Assembly: GCA_964479625.1 (NCBI GenBank)
Contig: CAYZMS010000008.1
Span: 85,765-149,764 of the forward strand
DNA from: CAYZMS01 sp964479625
GTDB lineage: Bacteria; Bacteroidota; Bacteroidia; Chitinophagales; Saprospiraceae
Direction of reading: 5' to 3'
Length of the DNA: 64,000 bases
In this document: positions 1 to 8,715 of the stretch, piece by piece
Numbering within the stretch: position 1 is the stretch's first letter
Layout of the letters: each line of letters opens with the position of its first letter
Notes under the pieces: generated by a model
Told to the model about the DNA's origin: nothing
The model's input: only the letters and a program-made list of their open reading frames with translations
Databases searched by the model: none
Program-made: the position numbers and the translations under genes

Positions 1-713
1 TACAACTCCTCTACCTCGCCTATATCATAGGTATCGTATCTGGATTCAAGGCGGAGAATACCGACCGTTCCCAAAGTGGTTTTGGTATATTTACTTTCGC
101 TTTCCAGCTTGTTGACCGAGCCAACCGCCAGTTGTGCGTGACTCACCTCCAGATCCAGGTTTCGAACAGCACCGATAGAACCATTCCCGTAGCCAAACTC
201 AAGATTAACATCTTCGCTGGTTCCTTCGAGCTTGAAGTTGACGTATCTTACTTGAAGTTCAATATCCCCATTTAACTTGGCGACATACAAATCACCGTAG
301 CGGTGGTCAACCTCAAGCCTGTTTGATTTGGGAAGGTAGACCTCGTAATTGATCGAATAGTCACTCTTGTCACCGTTACCGTACCACCCCTTTTGGGGTT
401 GGATTTCTGTTACGGCCTGTACGTAATCCAGGGCATTGGAAAAATCAATATTGATCCGATCAAAAACCCGTTGGGCTGCGCCTTCATTTCCCGCCTTAAC
501 TACGATCGTCACAGCAATTTTTACCCGGTTTCTATCCCAGGTAAGAATATCGACCTTACCATATTCATTTTGAATGGAGGTAGTGCCACTTGCGTTGATA
601 TCAAATTCTTTTTTAATCGTTTTTGTATACTCTTGTTTGGTGCTCCCCCAGGCAGGAGGCAGCATCATCCCCAGGACTAAAAGAACCCCGAGGTACTTAC
701 ATAATAATTTCAT
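1..713 (-). CDS. Adhesin-like (DUF4097-type) exported protein, partial
   Basis: This reading frame is open from the ATG at 713 to the left edge, so about 237 N-terminal codons are seen and the C-terminus is missing. It begins with a signal peptide (MKLLCKYLGVLLVLGMMLPP) and continues as repeating short beta strands of the type LEVDHRYGDLYVAKLNGDIE, the pattern of DUF4097/putative auto-transporter adhesin head proteins. Its start overlaps the end of the anti-sigma gene by 17 bases, which implies translational coupling in a sigma/anti-sigma/adhesin operon. The role is probably at the cell surface or in the periplasm; the family assignment is by pattern, not by search. Confidence 0.75.
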   Translation of the reverse strand, partial: MKLLCKYLGVLLVLGMMLPPAWGSTKQEYTKTIKKEFDINASGTTSIQNEYGKVDILTWDRNRVKIAVTIVVKAGNEGAAQRVFDRINIDFSNALDYVQAVTEIQPQKGWYGNGDKSDYSINYEVYLPKSNRLEVDHRYGDLYVAKLNGDIELQVRYVNFKLEGTSEDVNLEFGYGNGSIGAVRNLDLEVSHAQLAVGSVNKLESESKYTKTTLGTVGILRLESRYDTYDIGEVEEL

Positions 714-1239
714 CATCTTCCAGATTTACATTATTTTCCTGATTAACCCGCTCCAGGACGCGTTCCAGTATGGCAATTTTAATTTGATAGTTCTGAATGA
801 GGGTTTCAACAATCTCCTGCTCCTTACCCTTTGGAGCGTTCTGCAATTCCTTTTTTAGCTCTTTTTGTACCTGATCTAATTGTTTCAGATCGGCCAGGAC
901 ATCTTCCTTGCCGTCGAAGCCGGTTAACTGTGCAACTTTTTGCTGGATCTGGCCCTGGTAAAATTGTTCAGCTTCCAGAAACTCAGGGTTGACATCCTGA
1001 ATAATATCTGCGATGTTCTGTGAGAGAGGCTGCGATAAATACCGGCCTCCAACTGCTCCGATCACCAGTAAAACGGCAACTGCGGCAGCAATTCTTAGGG
1101 TCTTCCACACCTTCCACCGGACTTTAGGCCCAGGGTGTACTTCACAGTCGATTGCAGCCCAGACATCCAGGCTAGGAACCGCATCGTCAAAAGCTTCACG
1201 GTTGTCGAGAATGAATTTTTCTAATTGATCGTTTTTCAT
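697..1239 (-). CDS. Anti-sigma factor-like single-pass membrane protein
   Basis: A 180-residue protein with an N-terminal cytoplasmic segment (residues 1-48, with EKFILDNREAFDDAVPSLDVW, typical of Bacteroidota ECF anti-sigma proteins), one transmembrane helix at about 49-66 and a charged, helical, probably coiled-coil periplasmic part ending in an acidic tail. It starts 5 bases after the ECF sigma factor stop and overlaps the adhesin-like gene. It lacks a visible HxxxCxxC zinc motif, so it is not a classical ZAS anti-sigma factor. Its job as the sigma-factor partner is inferred from operon position and topology. Confidence 0.7.
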   Translation of the reverse strand: MKNDQLEKFILDNREAFDDAVPSLDVWAAIDCEVHPGPKVRWKVWKTLRIAAAVAVLLVIGAVGGRYLSQPLSQNIADIIQDVNPEFLEAEQFYQGQIQQKVAQLTGFDGKEDVLADLKQLDQVQKELKKELQNAPKGKEQEIVETLIQNYQIKIAILERVLERVNQENNVNLEDDEIIM

Positions 1240-1244
1240 ATTGC

Positions 1245-1895
1245 TTAGAAGTTCGAAGCCATAGGTCGGCTTTCAATGATCTCTCTTATTTTTTTCTTTG
1301 CCCGGCTGTACTGGGATTTGGAGGTAGCCTCCGTTATATCCAGTATTTCCGCAATTTCCTTGTGGTCATACCCCTCCAGTAAATAGAGGGAAAATACGAT
1401 CCGGTATCCATCGGGTAGCTGTACCATGGCGGCCTTCACGGCTTCCACGCTCATTCCAACGGAGTTGGTGGGTGGTTCTACTGGCTCTGCAATTGCTCCG
1501 TGACGGTCATCCAACTCTTCGAAATACACTTGTCTTCGCTTTAGATGGTTAATGCAATTGTTTACCACGATTCGTTTTATCCAGGCACCGATGGAAGATT
1601 GGAACTGGAAGGTGTTGATTTTGCTAAACACCTGTATAAAGGAAGTTTGCAAAATATCCTCCGCTTCCAACTCGTCCTTCACCATTCGACAACATAGATT
1701 GAACATGGCTCTTGAATAGAGCTGATAAAGTTCGAATTGAGCCTGTCGGTCTCCATCCGTGCACTTTTCAACTATTTCTCTATGCGTGTCGGCGTAATCC
1801 AATGTTACAATTCGACGATTTTCAGGTGGTTCTTTTGCTATTGGTTTTTCCCTTCTTCCCTTTTCAACCTTCAGGGATTTGATCTTTGCTTCCAA
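1245..1895 (-). CDS. ECF (sigma-24 type) RNA polymerase sigma factor
   Basis: Region 2 lies at about residues 53-122, including EAEDILQTSFIQVFSKI and the segment around IGAWIKRIVVNNCINHLKRR. Region 4 lies at about 157-208 with the helix-turn-helix DHKEIAEILDITEATSKSQY. The linker is short, as in ECF factors. The listed start is a TTG and leaves an N-terminal extension of about 38 residues that most relatives lack, so the real start may be internal (for example the TTG at residue 32). It is the first gene of a three-gene unit with the anti-sigma-like and adhesin-like genes, suggesting control of envelope genes. Confidence 0.9.
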   Translation of the reverse strand: MEAKIKSLKVEKGRREKPIAKEPPENRRIVTLDYADTHREIVEKCTDGDRQAQFELYQLYSRAMFNLCCRMVKDELEAEDILQTSFIQVFSKINTFQFQSSIGAWIKRIVVNNCINHLKRRQVYFEELDDRHGAIAEPVEPPTNSVGMSVEAVKAAMVQLPDGYRIVFSLYLLEGYDHKEIAEILDITEATSKSQYSRAKKKIREIIESRPMASNF

Positions 1896-2104
1896 AGCAG
1901 GTGTTTTTTATAGACATCTCCACAGCGCATTTTCTAAAGTTGAATGACCCTTAACCGACTTCATTCAATCTGTTTTATCCCGGGTACATGTCTTATTTAT
2001 CATTTACCCTAAGGGACAATAAATGTTAAAAGGGGTTGCACCAAAAAGAAAAGATTTATTCAGGCGTTTAACTCTTTTGAAGAAAAGGAACGGCTGGGCC
2101 TTCC

Positions 2105-3118
2105 TTATTTTAATTGGCGCAGACGATCCAAACCCTCTTGAGGAAGATCAAAAGTCGGCACCATGCGCAGGGCTTGTTCATAATTTTGTCGAGCCATTTC
2201 AGGTCTTCCAGCCATCTCCCAGCACAGCCCCCGGTAATAATACGCCTCAACCAGGGCCGGGTCAAATTGGATCGCTAGATCGAACTGCCCAATGGCTTTT
2301 TCCAGGGAATCCAAATCCATATAAAGTAAACCGGAATTAAAATAAGCATCGGTGTATTGGGGGTTGCGCTTTACAATTTCCTTAAACAGTTCCATAGAGG
2401 GAAGAAGCTCTCCAATGGATTGTAGGTAAAAGGCCTTGGCATGCAGGGTTTCCACCTGACGGCCGCTTAATTCCACAGCATTATCAAAATATACAGAAGC
2501 GATGGAGTTTCCGAGGGCGGCATGCAACTGACCAAGCTTTATCCAGGCATCAATAAGTTCAGGCTCGTTCTCCACGGCCGTTTGAAAGCTATTTATAGCC
2601 CTGGCGGTATCTTTCAGTTCTGTAAATAACAGACCGGACATAAAAAAGGCTTCTGCATTTTGAGGATCCTTTCGCAATAATTGATCCAGAGTAGCCAGCC
2701 CCTCCCTGTACTGCTGCAGAATAAGCTGGAATTCGCTAAGCTTTAAAAGGCTTAAAGGATTATCAGGGAAACGTTTTACGGCTGACTCCATCGTTTGCAG
2801 GGCGTTTTGAGATTGCAGGTTATCCAGTTGAATATCTGCTAGTAGATGCCAGTATTCGAACCGGGTGGAATCCAGTTTCATGGCGATTTCCACATCTGAC
2901 CTAGCACTGGAATATGCTTCCGCCTGGTATAAGGCCTGAGCCCGCAGGAAGTATAACTCCGGGTCCTTAGGATTTTCAGCGATTTGCTGATTCAACCGTT
3001 TAATCAGAGCTTTATCTCCAGTGATCGAAGATTCAGGCCCCTGAATATTGCCTTTCTTATCATTTGTACAGTGAAAAACCAAAATAGCCAGCAAAAGGAA
3101 AAACGGGAACTTGCTCAT
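2105..3118 (-). CDS. TPR-repeat lipoprotein
   Basis: A 337-residue protein with an N-terminal hydrophobic segment ending at Cys17 (LAILVFHC), a weak lipobox, so lipoprotein anchoring is likely but not certain. The rest is a ladder of tetratricopeptide repeats, about eight units, for example PELYFLRAQALYQAEAYSSA and TDAYFNSGLLYMDLDSLEKA. TPRs form protein-binding scaffolds; the partner is not evident. It is transcribed toward the sigma-factor gene with a 209-base gap, so it may or may not be cotranscribed. It is divergent from the T9SS cargo gene. Confidence 0.8.
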   Translation of the reverse strand: MSKFPFFLLLAILVFHCTNDKKGNIQGPESSITGDKALIKRLNQQIAENPKDPELYFLRAQALYQAEAYSSARSDVEIAMKLDSTRFEYWHLLADIQLDNLQSQNALQTMESAVKRFPDNPLSLLKLSEFQLILQQYREGLATLDQLLRKDPQNAEAFFMSGLLFTELKDTARAINSFQTAVENEPELIDAWIKLGQLHAALGNSIASVYFDNAVELSGRQVETLHAKAFYLQSIGELLPSMELFKEIVKRNPQYTDAYFNSGLLYMDLDSLEKAIGQFDLAIQFDPALVEAYYYRGLCWEMAGRPEMARQNYEQALRMVPTFDLPQEGLDRLRQLK

Positions 3119-3218
3119 TGTTGTATCTTATAAAAACCAAAAAATACGGTAATTCGACTTGGGTCTACTAACTCGAAATTGTTTTTCTACCTAATAAAAA
3201 GGACATAAGCTCTTAAAA

Positions 3219-4832
3219 ATGTACAGCATGAACGTAAGGCTATTCCATATTATTCTTTTTTTTCTTCTGACAGGCTCAACCGTTTTTGGCCAGCCCTGGC
3301 ATATCCTTGCAACACCTGGGGGCCCCTCCAATGACATCCCAGGGGTTTTGGTTCAATTACCTGATGGGGATTTGATCCTGGGGATGAGCTTTTCCGATAG
3401 CCTTATTTTAAGCGACACCACTATTGTTAGCCTGGGGGATCGGGATGCGGCCTGGCTAAGGATAGACACTATTACCGGTTCAGAACAATTATTTGCCACA
3501 GGCTCCAGTCCATTGGAAGATCTGGTGGATGCAGCAGTAGTTCACCGCTCAGGCAATCTGACTACCAGTGGAAGGTATTGGCTGGAAGGAACATTTGGAG
3601 ATACCTCACTAATAGCCCGAAGTGGTCGCTCTATTTTTCTTAATCACTATGACCCCGATGGCCGTTTGATCTGGGGCCAATCCATAGATGGGGCCGTGTT
3701 GAAAGCTTCTACTGATCTGCGAACCGACCTCCTAGACAACATCTACCTTTGTGGTTTTTTTAGTGACACCTTGTTCGTTACCGGTGATACCCTGATCGCT
3801 AATGGAAATTCCGATGCTTTTTTATTCCGATTCCAACCAAATGGCACCCTTGACCGGGCAGTGAGTTGGGGAGGCACCGATAATGTCAGAGCCCTAGGCA
3901 TGGGGATAGATCCTGCTGGTTTTTTAACGGTGGGAGGGGTCTTTGACGACACCCTCTTCATCGGAGACACCCTCTTAACCGCCAATACCAGGGACAGGGA
4001 CTTGTTTATCATTCAGTGGGATGAGTTGGGAACATTACAATGGGTTCGAAAAGCCGGAGGGGTCTTCGATAAAGACCTGTCAGGGCTGGAAGTAGATAGC
4101 TTTGGAAATATCCTTCTGGCCGGTCACTTACGTGGGGTTATGCGCCTGGACGATAGCACTCAAATCCAAAGCAGTACCATTGAACCGGATCTTTTCTTAT
4201 TGGGCTATAGACCGGATGGTACGCTTTACCTGGCTCAAACCTTCCCTGGAACGGGTGAAGACCAGGCTCTGGATATGCAATTATATGGCGATGTACTGTC
4301 CGTTAGTGGTTTTTTTGAGGACAGCCTTTACCTGGATAACTTTAGCATTTTTAGCCCCAATACATTTGATGGGTTTTTCATGCAAGTCGATCCCCAGACA
4401 GGTCGTGGTATGAGCTTGTACTTGCTGGCTACTGATGAACTAATCCTGCCTGAACTACTAAACCGTGGCCCCAAACTGTGGATAGGCGGTGCCTACTCCG
4501 GAATGGGCCTCACTACAGAACTATCCCTACCTCCGGCTATGGAGTTTGATTTATTCATTGTCAGGCCAGAAGCCGATGTGGTCTCTACTGAAGACTATTT
4601 TTTAAAAGATCCATTCCTCGTTTTCCCTAACCCGGCCACCAGCTTGATCAACATCGATGCAAACGGTAGAAATATAGAAGCCATACAGCTTTTTGACATG
4701 CAGGGCCGTTTTATAAAAACCGCTGCATCCACTTCCATCCCGGTAGAACACCTTCCTATGGGTAACTATGTACTGCGCTGGACCCATGAAAACAATCGAT
4801 TTCAAAGATTGATCAGCATTATTAGAAATTGA
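3219..4832 (+). CDS. T9SS type A sorted secreted protein with SBBP-like repeats
   Basis: A 537-residue exported protein with a signal peptide at about residues 1-24 (FHIILFFLLTGSTVFGQ). The body has repeated blades of the kind DLFLLGYRPDGTLYLAQTF and DAFLFRFQPNGTLDRAVSWG, typical of SBBP beta-propeller repeats. The last 70 residues form a type A type-IX-secretion sorting domain: FPNPATSLINI, then IQLFDMQGRFIKT, then LPMGNYVLRW. It should therefore be secreted or surface-anchored by the same system that PorQ (18871-19938) serves. ATG at 3219 and at 3231 are both plausible starts. It converges on the glucosaminidase gene with 4 bases between the stops. Confidence 0.85.
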   Translation: MYSMNVRLFHIILFFLLTGSTVFGQPWHILATPGGPSNDIPGVLVQLPDGDLILGMSFSDSLILSDTTIVSLGDRDAAWLRIDTITGSEQLFATGSSPLEDLVDAAVVHRSGNLTTSGRYWLEGTFGDTSLIARSGRSIFLNHYDPDGRLIWGQSIDGAVLKASTDLRTDLLDNIYLCGFFSDTLFVTGDTLIANGNSDAFLFRFQPNGTLDRAVSWGGTDNVRALGMGIDPAGFLTVGGVFDDTLFIGDTLLTANTRDRDLFIIQWDELGTLQWVRKAGGVFDKDLSGLEVDSFGNILLAGHLRGVMRLDDSTQIQSSTIEPDLFLLGYRPDGTLYLAQTFPGTGEDQALDMQLYGDVLSVSGFFEDSLYLDNFSIFSPNTFDGFFMQVDPQTGRGMSLYLLATDELILPELLNRGPKLWIGGAYSGMGLTTELSLPPAMEFDLFIVRPEADVVSTEDYFLKDPFLVFPNPATSLINIDANGRNIEAIQLFDMQGRFIKTAASTSIPVEHLPMGNYVLRWTHENNRFQRLISIIRN

Positions 4833-4836
4833 GCCC

Positions 4837-5577
4837 TTATTCCCCCAGGTAATCATACCGGTACAGACGAAGGTCCTCAATCAGTTTGATCAGTTTTTCA
4901 CCATATTCCGAATCCGTTGCATAACCGGAATCTTGCAGACCTATAGCCCAGGACCTGTAGTCGTACGGGTCCAGATTGAACAACCTTTGATAGCGATCAC
5001 TTTGCAGAAGAGTGCTATGTGCGCGGTAGCTTTCCCAGGGGCTCCCATACACTCGAAAAAAGTCCTTGTGCGAGTCATCTTCAAAATTCCGACAGTGCCC
5101 TCGTTTACAGGTCTTCGAAAAGCATTTAATTCCAAAGTGGTTATTATTCTCCAATGCCAGTCGGCTTTCGCCGGCTTTGCTTTCTAGTAAACCCTGGGCA
5201 AGGGTAACGGAGGCCGGGATCCCAAACAAACGCATTTCCTTCTGCGCGACCGGGCCATATCGTTCTATGTAGGTCCTTTGTCTACGCTGCCTGCCCCCTT
5301 CTTTTTGATCCCGGGCTCCTTCATTCCATCCTGCAGAAAAGACCGATTGCCGAACGCTCTGACCCGATTTTTCCAGACTTGCCGGAACAGCCTCTACCGC
5401 CCTGCCTGGTTGAACACTCAGACGGATCTGGATATTCCGATGGTAAAAAAGGTAAAATAAAGCTCCGCAAAATATTGCTGGAAACCAGAACCGTTCCACC
5501 AATTTTAACAAGCGATAAGCTCTGAAGTAAAGGGCATTGGTGTAATTCCGAAAAGGATGATGTAAATTGCTATTCAT
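4837..5577 (-). CDS. Membrane-anchored glucosaminidase (FlgJ/LytG-like)
   Basis: Residues 31-46 form a transmembrane anchor; after a basic linker, residues about 105-245 are a mannosyl-glycoprotein endo-beta-N-acetylglucosaminidase (GH73) domain. Recognisable motifs are IPASVTLAQGLLESKAGESR, with the Glu expected to be catalytic, then NNHFGIKC, FRVYGSPWESYRAHSTLL and YATDSEYGEKLIKLI. The predicted reaction is hydrolysis of glycan strands in peptidoglycan on the periplasmic side. Four cysteines around GIKCFSKTCKRGHC are a common feature of Bacteroidota members. No partner gene is adjacent. Confidence 0.85.
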   Translation of the reverse strand: MNSNLHHPFRNYTNALYFRAYRLLKLVERFWFPAIFCGALFYLFYHRNIQIRLSVQPGRAVEAVPASLEKSGQSVRQSVFSAGWNEGARDQKEGGRQRRQRTYIERYGPVAQKEMRLFGIPASVTLAQGLLESKAGESRLALENNNHFGIKCFSKTCKRGHCRNFEDDSHKDFFRVYGSPWESYRAHSTLLQSDRYQRLFNLDPYDYRSWAIGLQDSGYATDSEYGEKLIKLIEDLRLYRYDYLGE

Positions 5578-5848
5578 GGAGCAGTGGGTTTACCACCGCA
5601 ATTAAAAACAAATTGTTTTAAAAAACAAATATTTAAAACTTTTTGGCTCTCCCCAACCTAAACTTTCGTTAAAAGCTAGCAAGTTTCCATCTAATCGTAC
5701 TACCTTTATGCTTCTAGTTTTTAGCAGCAAAATCATTACGGTAGGGGGGGAAGGCAGTTTAGATTCCTCTCTAATCTTTTTCCGGCGTTGCGGAATGAAT
5801 TCGAGTTACCTGTTTTTGCTCCATTTAATTTACAAGAAACTAAGTAAC

Positions 5849-6352
5849 ATGAGAAGTTTACTTTTCCTGGGCGCCATGGTGCTCCTGACTGGAACCCTCC
5901 AAGCTCAAAAATATGGTCATATGAATTTTGGGAACCTAATAGCCGAGCTCCCTGCCACAAAAGCGGCAGACGAGGAGATCCAATCTTTGAGGAAGGAAAT
6001 GGTCTCAGAAGGCGAGAAAATGGCTAAATCGTTTCAAGACCAATACACCGAATTCCTCACTGAGGCCCAATCTGGTGCAATGTCCAGGGTTGAACAAGAG
6101 AAGCGGACTGCAAGCCTTCAACAGGAAGAGCAAAAGATTGTAGCTTATGAACAAAAAATGGCAAAGAACCTTCAGAATAGACGCCAAGAATTGCTTGCGC
6201 CCATTGTTGAAAAGGTAGAGGCGGCCATTAAGTCGGTTGCAGAAGAAAATGGCTATGAGATGATCTTTGATACCAGCGTTTTCAATGCTGTTCTTTTCGC
6301 TGAAGACACCGAAGATGTTATGGAATTAGTGAAGGCCAAATTAGAATTGTAA
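5849..6352 (+). CDS. OmpH/Skp-family periplasmic chaperone
   Basis: A 167-residue protein starting at the ATG at 5849, chosen because it begins directly with a signal peptide (MRSLLFLGAMVLLTGTLQAQ); a frame open upstream to 5708 adds 47 unlikely residues. After the typical YGHMNFGNLIAELPATKAAD segment comes a long charged helical region (EEIQSLRKEMVSEGEKM onward) and the C-terminal core EENGYEMIFDTS, as in Skp/OmpH. Family members hold unfolded outer-membrane proteins in the periplasm. In many Bacteroidota such genes lie next to bamA; here the gene stands alone. Confidence 0.85.
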   Translation: MRSLLFLGAMVLLTGTLQAQKYGHMNFGNLIAELPATKAADEEIQSLRKEMVSEGEKMAKSFQDQYTEFLTEAQSGAMSRVEQEKRTASLQQEEQKIVAYEQKMAKNLQNRRQELLAPIVEKVEAAIKSVAEENGYEMIFDTSVFNAVLFAEDTEDVMELVKAKLEL

Positions 6353-6376
6353 GCTCCGGACTCTCTCTATCTGGGC

Positions 6377-7855
6377 TTATTCCTGTCCCAGGCGAGCTAG
6401 CCCTGCTTTAGCCTCCTGATGTAAGCTGTTCTTGTGTTCGCGTGGTTTTAAATCCAGGCACTTCTCAAAAAAGTGTCTGGCCTGGGAGGTGTTGCCGAGC
6501 TGTTCCTGAATAAGCCCCGCCTGTAAAGCTGCATTACAGGCATAGTAATAGGGCTGGTCAGCTCCTTCCCCGATTACCATTTGGTAGGTTTGGAGAGCTC
6601 GAGTATAGTCCTTCATTCCATGGAGGATACGCCCCATCCGGTAATGGTATTCGAGTTGAACCGAAGCAGGAGTATCCGGTTCTAATGAGAAGCCCTCCAA
6701 TTCTTTTTTTGCTTCTAAAAAGTAACCACCGTCAAATAACAGGCGAGCCCGTAAAAGTGCAGGTATAGGAGTGGCCCCGGAAACGGCCTCTTCCTGGGCA
6801 CTTTTATCCCCTCCTGTCCTTTTTTGCCCCCGATCCAGCACCAATTTCATATATTTTTCATAGCGTTCGGGCTTCCCTTGTAAAAAGGCCGACCAACCCA
6901 GTTTTTGCCAGGCTTCCTTTCGAAAATCTTCGCTGTTAGAGCGTTGCAAATAGTTGAAGAAATATTCATCACAACGAAAATCGAGCGCCCGTAAGTAGAC
7001 GAGTCCCTGCATAAAATCCAGGTAGTAAAAATCAATAAAAGCCTCAGAAGGAGGAGCTGATTTTAGAAACCCCAGGGCTTTATCATTTCTCTGAGACCGC
7101 ATTGCGGCGCTGGCCAGGACATAAGCATCCAATGGACTACTATTTGCATCTAAAGCCCCGCTTTGAAGTACTTCCCATGCCTTTTCGGATTCCTGCTCCA
7201 GGAAAATGAGCAAAAAGGCATAGACGATAAGGGTTTCCTTTTCGAAAATGAAATCCTTCCGCTGGCTTTCCTTTATCACGGTTTCGATCTCTTGCCTACC
7301 CAGATCGAGATTGCCTTCCAGGCCGCTTAGCAGTTTTACGCCCCATTGATAATTATCGGGTATCGCCCCGATCAAAGCATGCAGTATTCCAAGATCTTTC
7401 AAATTTGGTAAAAAATCGGGAAAAAGAGCACTGTTTTCCTCTAGCAACTTATACGCTTTACTCACATTGGTGAATCCTCCCAAATAATCTTCAAACTCCA
7501 ATTGTAGCATCGCCCAATGTAAACGAATATTGGCTTGGGTATACAGATAATAAGGGGAGTTGGGATTCCCTTTTCTCAGGATGTCCAGCCTGGTCTTTCG
7601 ATTAATTTTTAAACGCTGATAGACCAGCTCATCCCGACTAGTGTAAACCCTGAAAAAGTCGAGGTAATCCTCCAGGTAGTAAGACAGGAAATTTTCCGGT
7701 TCCTGCTCTTTTAGCTGTGCAAGGCTCAGTGCTGCCGCTTCCAGTCTCCACTCCATAGTCTGCTCATAAGCCTTAACAGCCAAAGGGCTGAATTCGAAAT
7801 ACTGCCCCATAGCCGGCTTGGCGATCAAACATAAAAAAAGCAGTATCCTAGACAT
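6377..7855 (-). CDS. Exported TPR protein of unknown role
   Basis: A 492-residue protein with a short signal peptide (MSRILLFLCLIAKPAMGQ) followed by helical repeats. Canonical TPR units are clear in the C-terminal third (LEYHYRMGRILHGMKDYTRA, YYYACNAALQAGLIQEQLGN, then ARHFFEKCLDLKP). The N-terminal half (EQEPENFLSYYLEDYLDFF) resembles long helical-repeat proteins found in Saprospiraceae-like genomes, but I do not recognise a named family. It lies downstream of the Nif3/zinc-ribbon pair, separated from it by a strong terminator, so it is probably a separate transcription unit. Confidence 0.7.
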   Translation of the reverse strand: MSRILLFLCLIAKPAMGQYFEFSPLAVKAYEQTMEWRLEAAALSLAQLKEQEPENFLSYYLEDYLDFFRVYTSRDELVYQRLKINRKTRLDILRKGNPNSPYYLYTQANIRLHWAMLQLEFEDYLGGFTNVSKAYKLLEENSALFPDFLPNLKDLGILHALIGAIPDNYQWGVKLLSGLEGNLDLGRQEIETVIKESQRKDFIFEKETLIVYAFLLIFLEQESEKAWEVLQSGALDANSSPLDAYVLASAAMRSQRNDKALGFLKSAPPSEAFIDFYYLDFMQGLVYLRALDFRCDEYFFNYLQRSNSEDFRKEAWQKLGWSAFLQGKPERYEKYMKLVLDRGQKRTGGDKSAQEEAVSGATPIPALLRARLLFDGGYFLEAKKELEGFSLEPDTPASVQLEYHYRMGRILHGMKDYTRALQTYQMVIGEGADQPYYYACNAALQAGLIQEQLGNTSQARHFFEKCLDLKPREHKNSLHQEAKAGLARLGQE

Positions 7856-7872
7856 ATCAGGTTTTTAAGGGA

Positions 7873-7913
7873 AAAATAAAAAAAAGGGAAGGCGGCAAAC
7901 CGCTTTCCCTTTT
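7873..7913 (-). terminator. Rho-independent terminator after the zinc-ribbon gene
   Basis: On the minus strand, arms at 7913-7900 and 7895-7882 form a 14-pair stem with one G-T wobble and a TTTG loop, followed by a run of eight T and more T-rich sequence (to about 7867). It sits about 20 bases after the zinc-ribbon stop and before the TPR gene start at 7855, so it should end the Nif3/zinc-ribbon transcript. Confidence 0.85.
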
Positions 7914-7933
7914 AAAGGAGTGGATAAATTCCA

Positions 7934-8692
7934 TTATGCTTTTTCTTCAAGTTCGTTCTCAGCTACTACTGAGGTATCGACCAGGATACGACCGCAATGT
8001 TCACAAACGATTATCTTTTTTTGCATGCTGATCTCTAACTGGACCTGTGGTGGGATCTTATTGAAGCACCCCCCGCAGGAATCGCGTTGTACAGTTACTA
8101 CAGCCAGACCGTTTCGATAAGCATGCCGGGTTTTATCATAGGACCTTAGCAGGCGGTCTTCTATCTTTTCACGCGCTTTCGCAGATTGCTTGCGCAAAGC
8201 TTCTTCTTCCTTTCTGGTCTTCTCGGTAATCTCTTCCAGTTCTACCTTTTTGACAGCCAGATTCTTCTGTTTTTTCTCCAGGCGTTCTAAAGCTGCCTCC
8301 AGGGTATCTTCCTTTGCCGCTTTTTCTGTATTTGCCTCCCGGATACGGCGTTCTGCCAATTGAATGTCGAGCTTTTGCATATCAAGCTCTTTAGTCAGGG
8401 CTTCGTATTCTCGGTTGTTCGCTACGTTATCCAGTTGAGATTGGTAACGTGCCATTAGAGTTTCCGCTTCATTAATTTGCGCGTGGAATCTGCTGATATT
8501 ACCATCCAGATCCTTGATATTGTTTTGTAGCCGTTCGATTCGAGTCTGCAGCCCCACGATCTCATCTTCCAGATCACTTACCTCAATAGGTAGTTCCCCT
8601 TTTAAAATTTCAATCTCGTCGATTTTGGAATCGATCTGCTGCAGATCATAAAGCCGCTGGAGTCGCTCGGCTACCGGTATTTCCTTTGCCAT
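7934..8692 (-). CDS. C4 zinc-ribbon coiled-coil protein (CT398-like)
   Basis: Starting at the ATG at 8692 (MAKEIPVAERLQRLYDLQQI) the protein has 252 residues. Residues about 5-190 are a long antiparallel coiled coil rich in E, K, L and Q. The C-terminus holds a four-cysteine zinc ribbon, CGGCFNKIPP and then CEHCGRILVD. This is the family of bacterial zinc-ribbon proteins usually found beside Nif3-like genes, as here. The longer frame from 8758 overlaps the Nif3 gene and is less likely. The molecular function is not established; nucleic-acid or protein binding is the usual guess. Confidence 0.88.
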   Translation of the reverse strand: MAKEIPVAERLQRLYDLQQIDSKIDEIEILKGELPIEVSDLEDEIVGLQTRIERLQNNIKDLDGNISRFHAQINEAETLMARYQSQLDNVANNREYEALTKELDMQKLDIQLAERRIREANTEKAAKEDTLEAALERLEKKQKNLAVKKVELEEITEKTRKEEEALRKQSAKAREKIEDRLLRSYDKTRHAYRNGLAVVTVQRDSCGGCFNKIPPQVQLEISMQKKIIVCEHCGRILVDTSVVAENELEEKA

Positions 8693-8715
8693 ATGGTTGA
8701 AAACTGCTTTGGAGG

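Noticed and set aside
2023..2340. A 105-codon plus-strand frame at the end of the TPR lipoprotein
   Set aside because: It mostly overlaps conserved TPRs on the minus strand and is proline-rich in a way typical of antisense TPR sequence.
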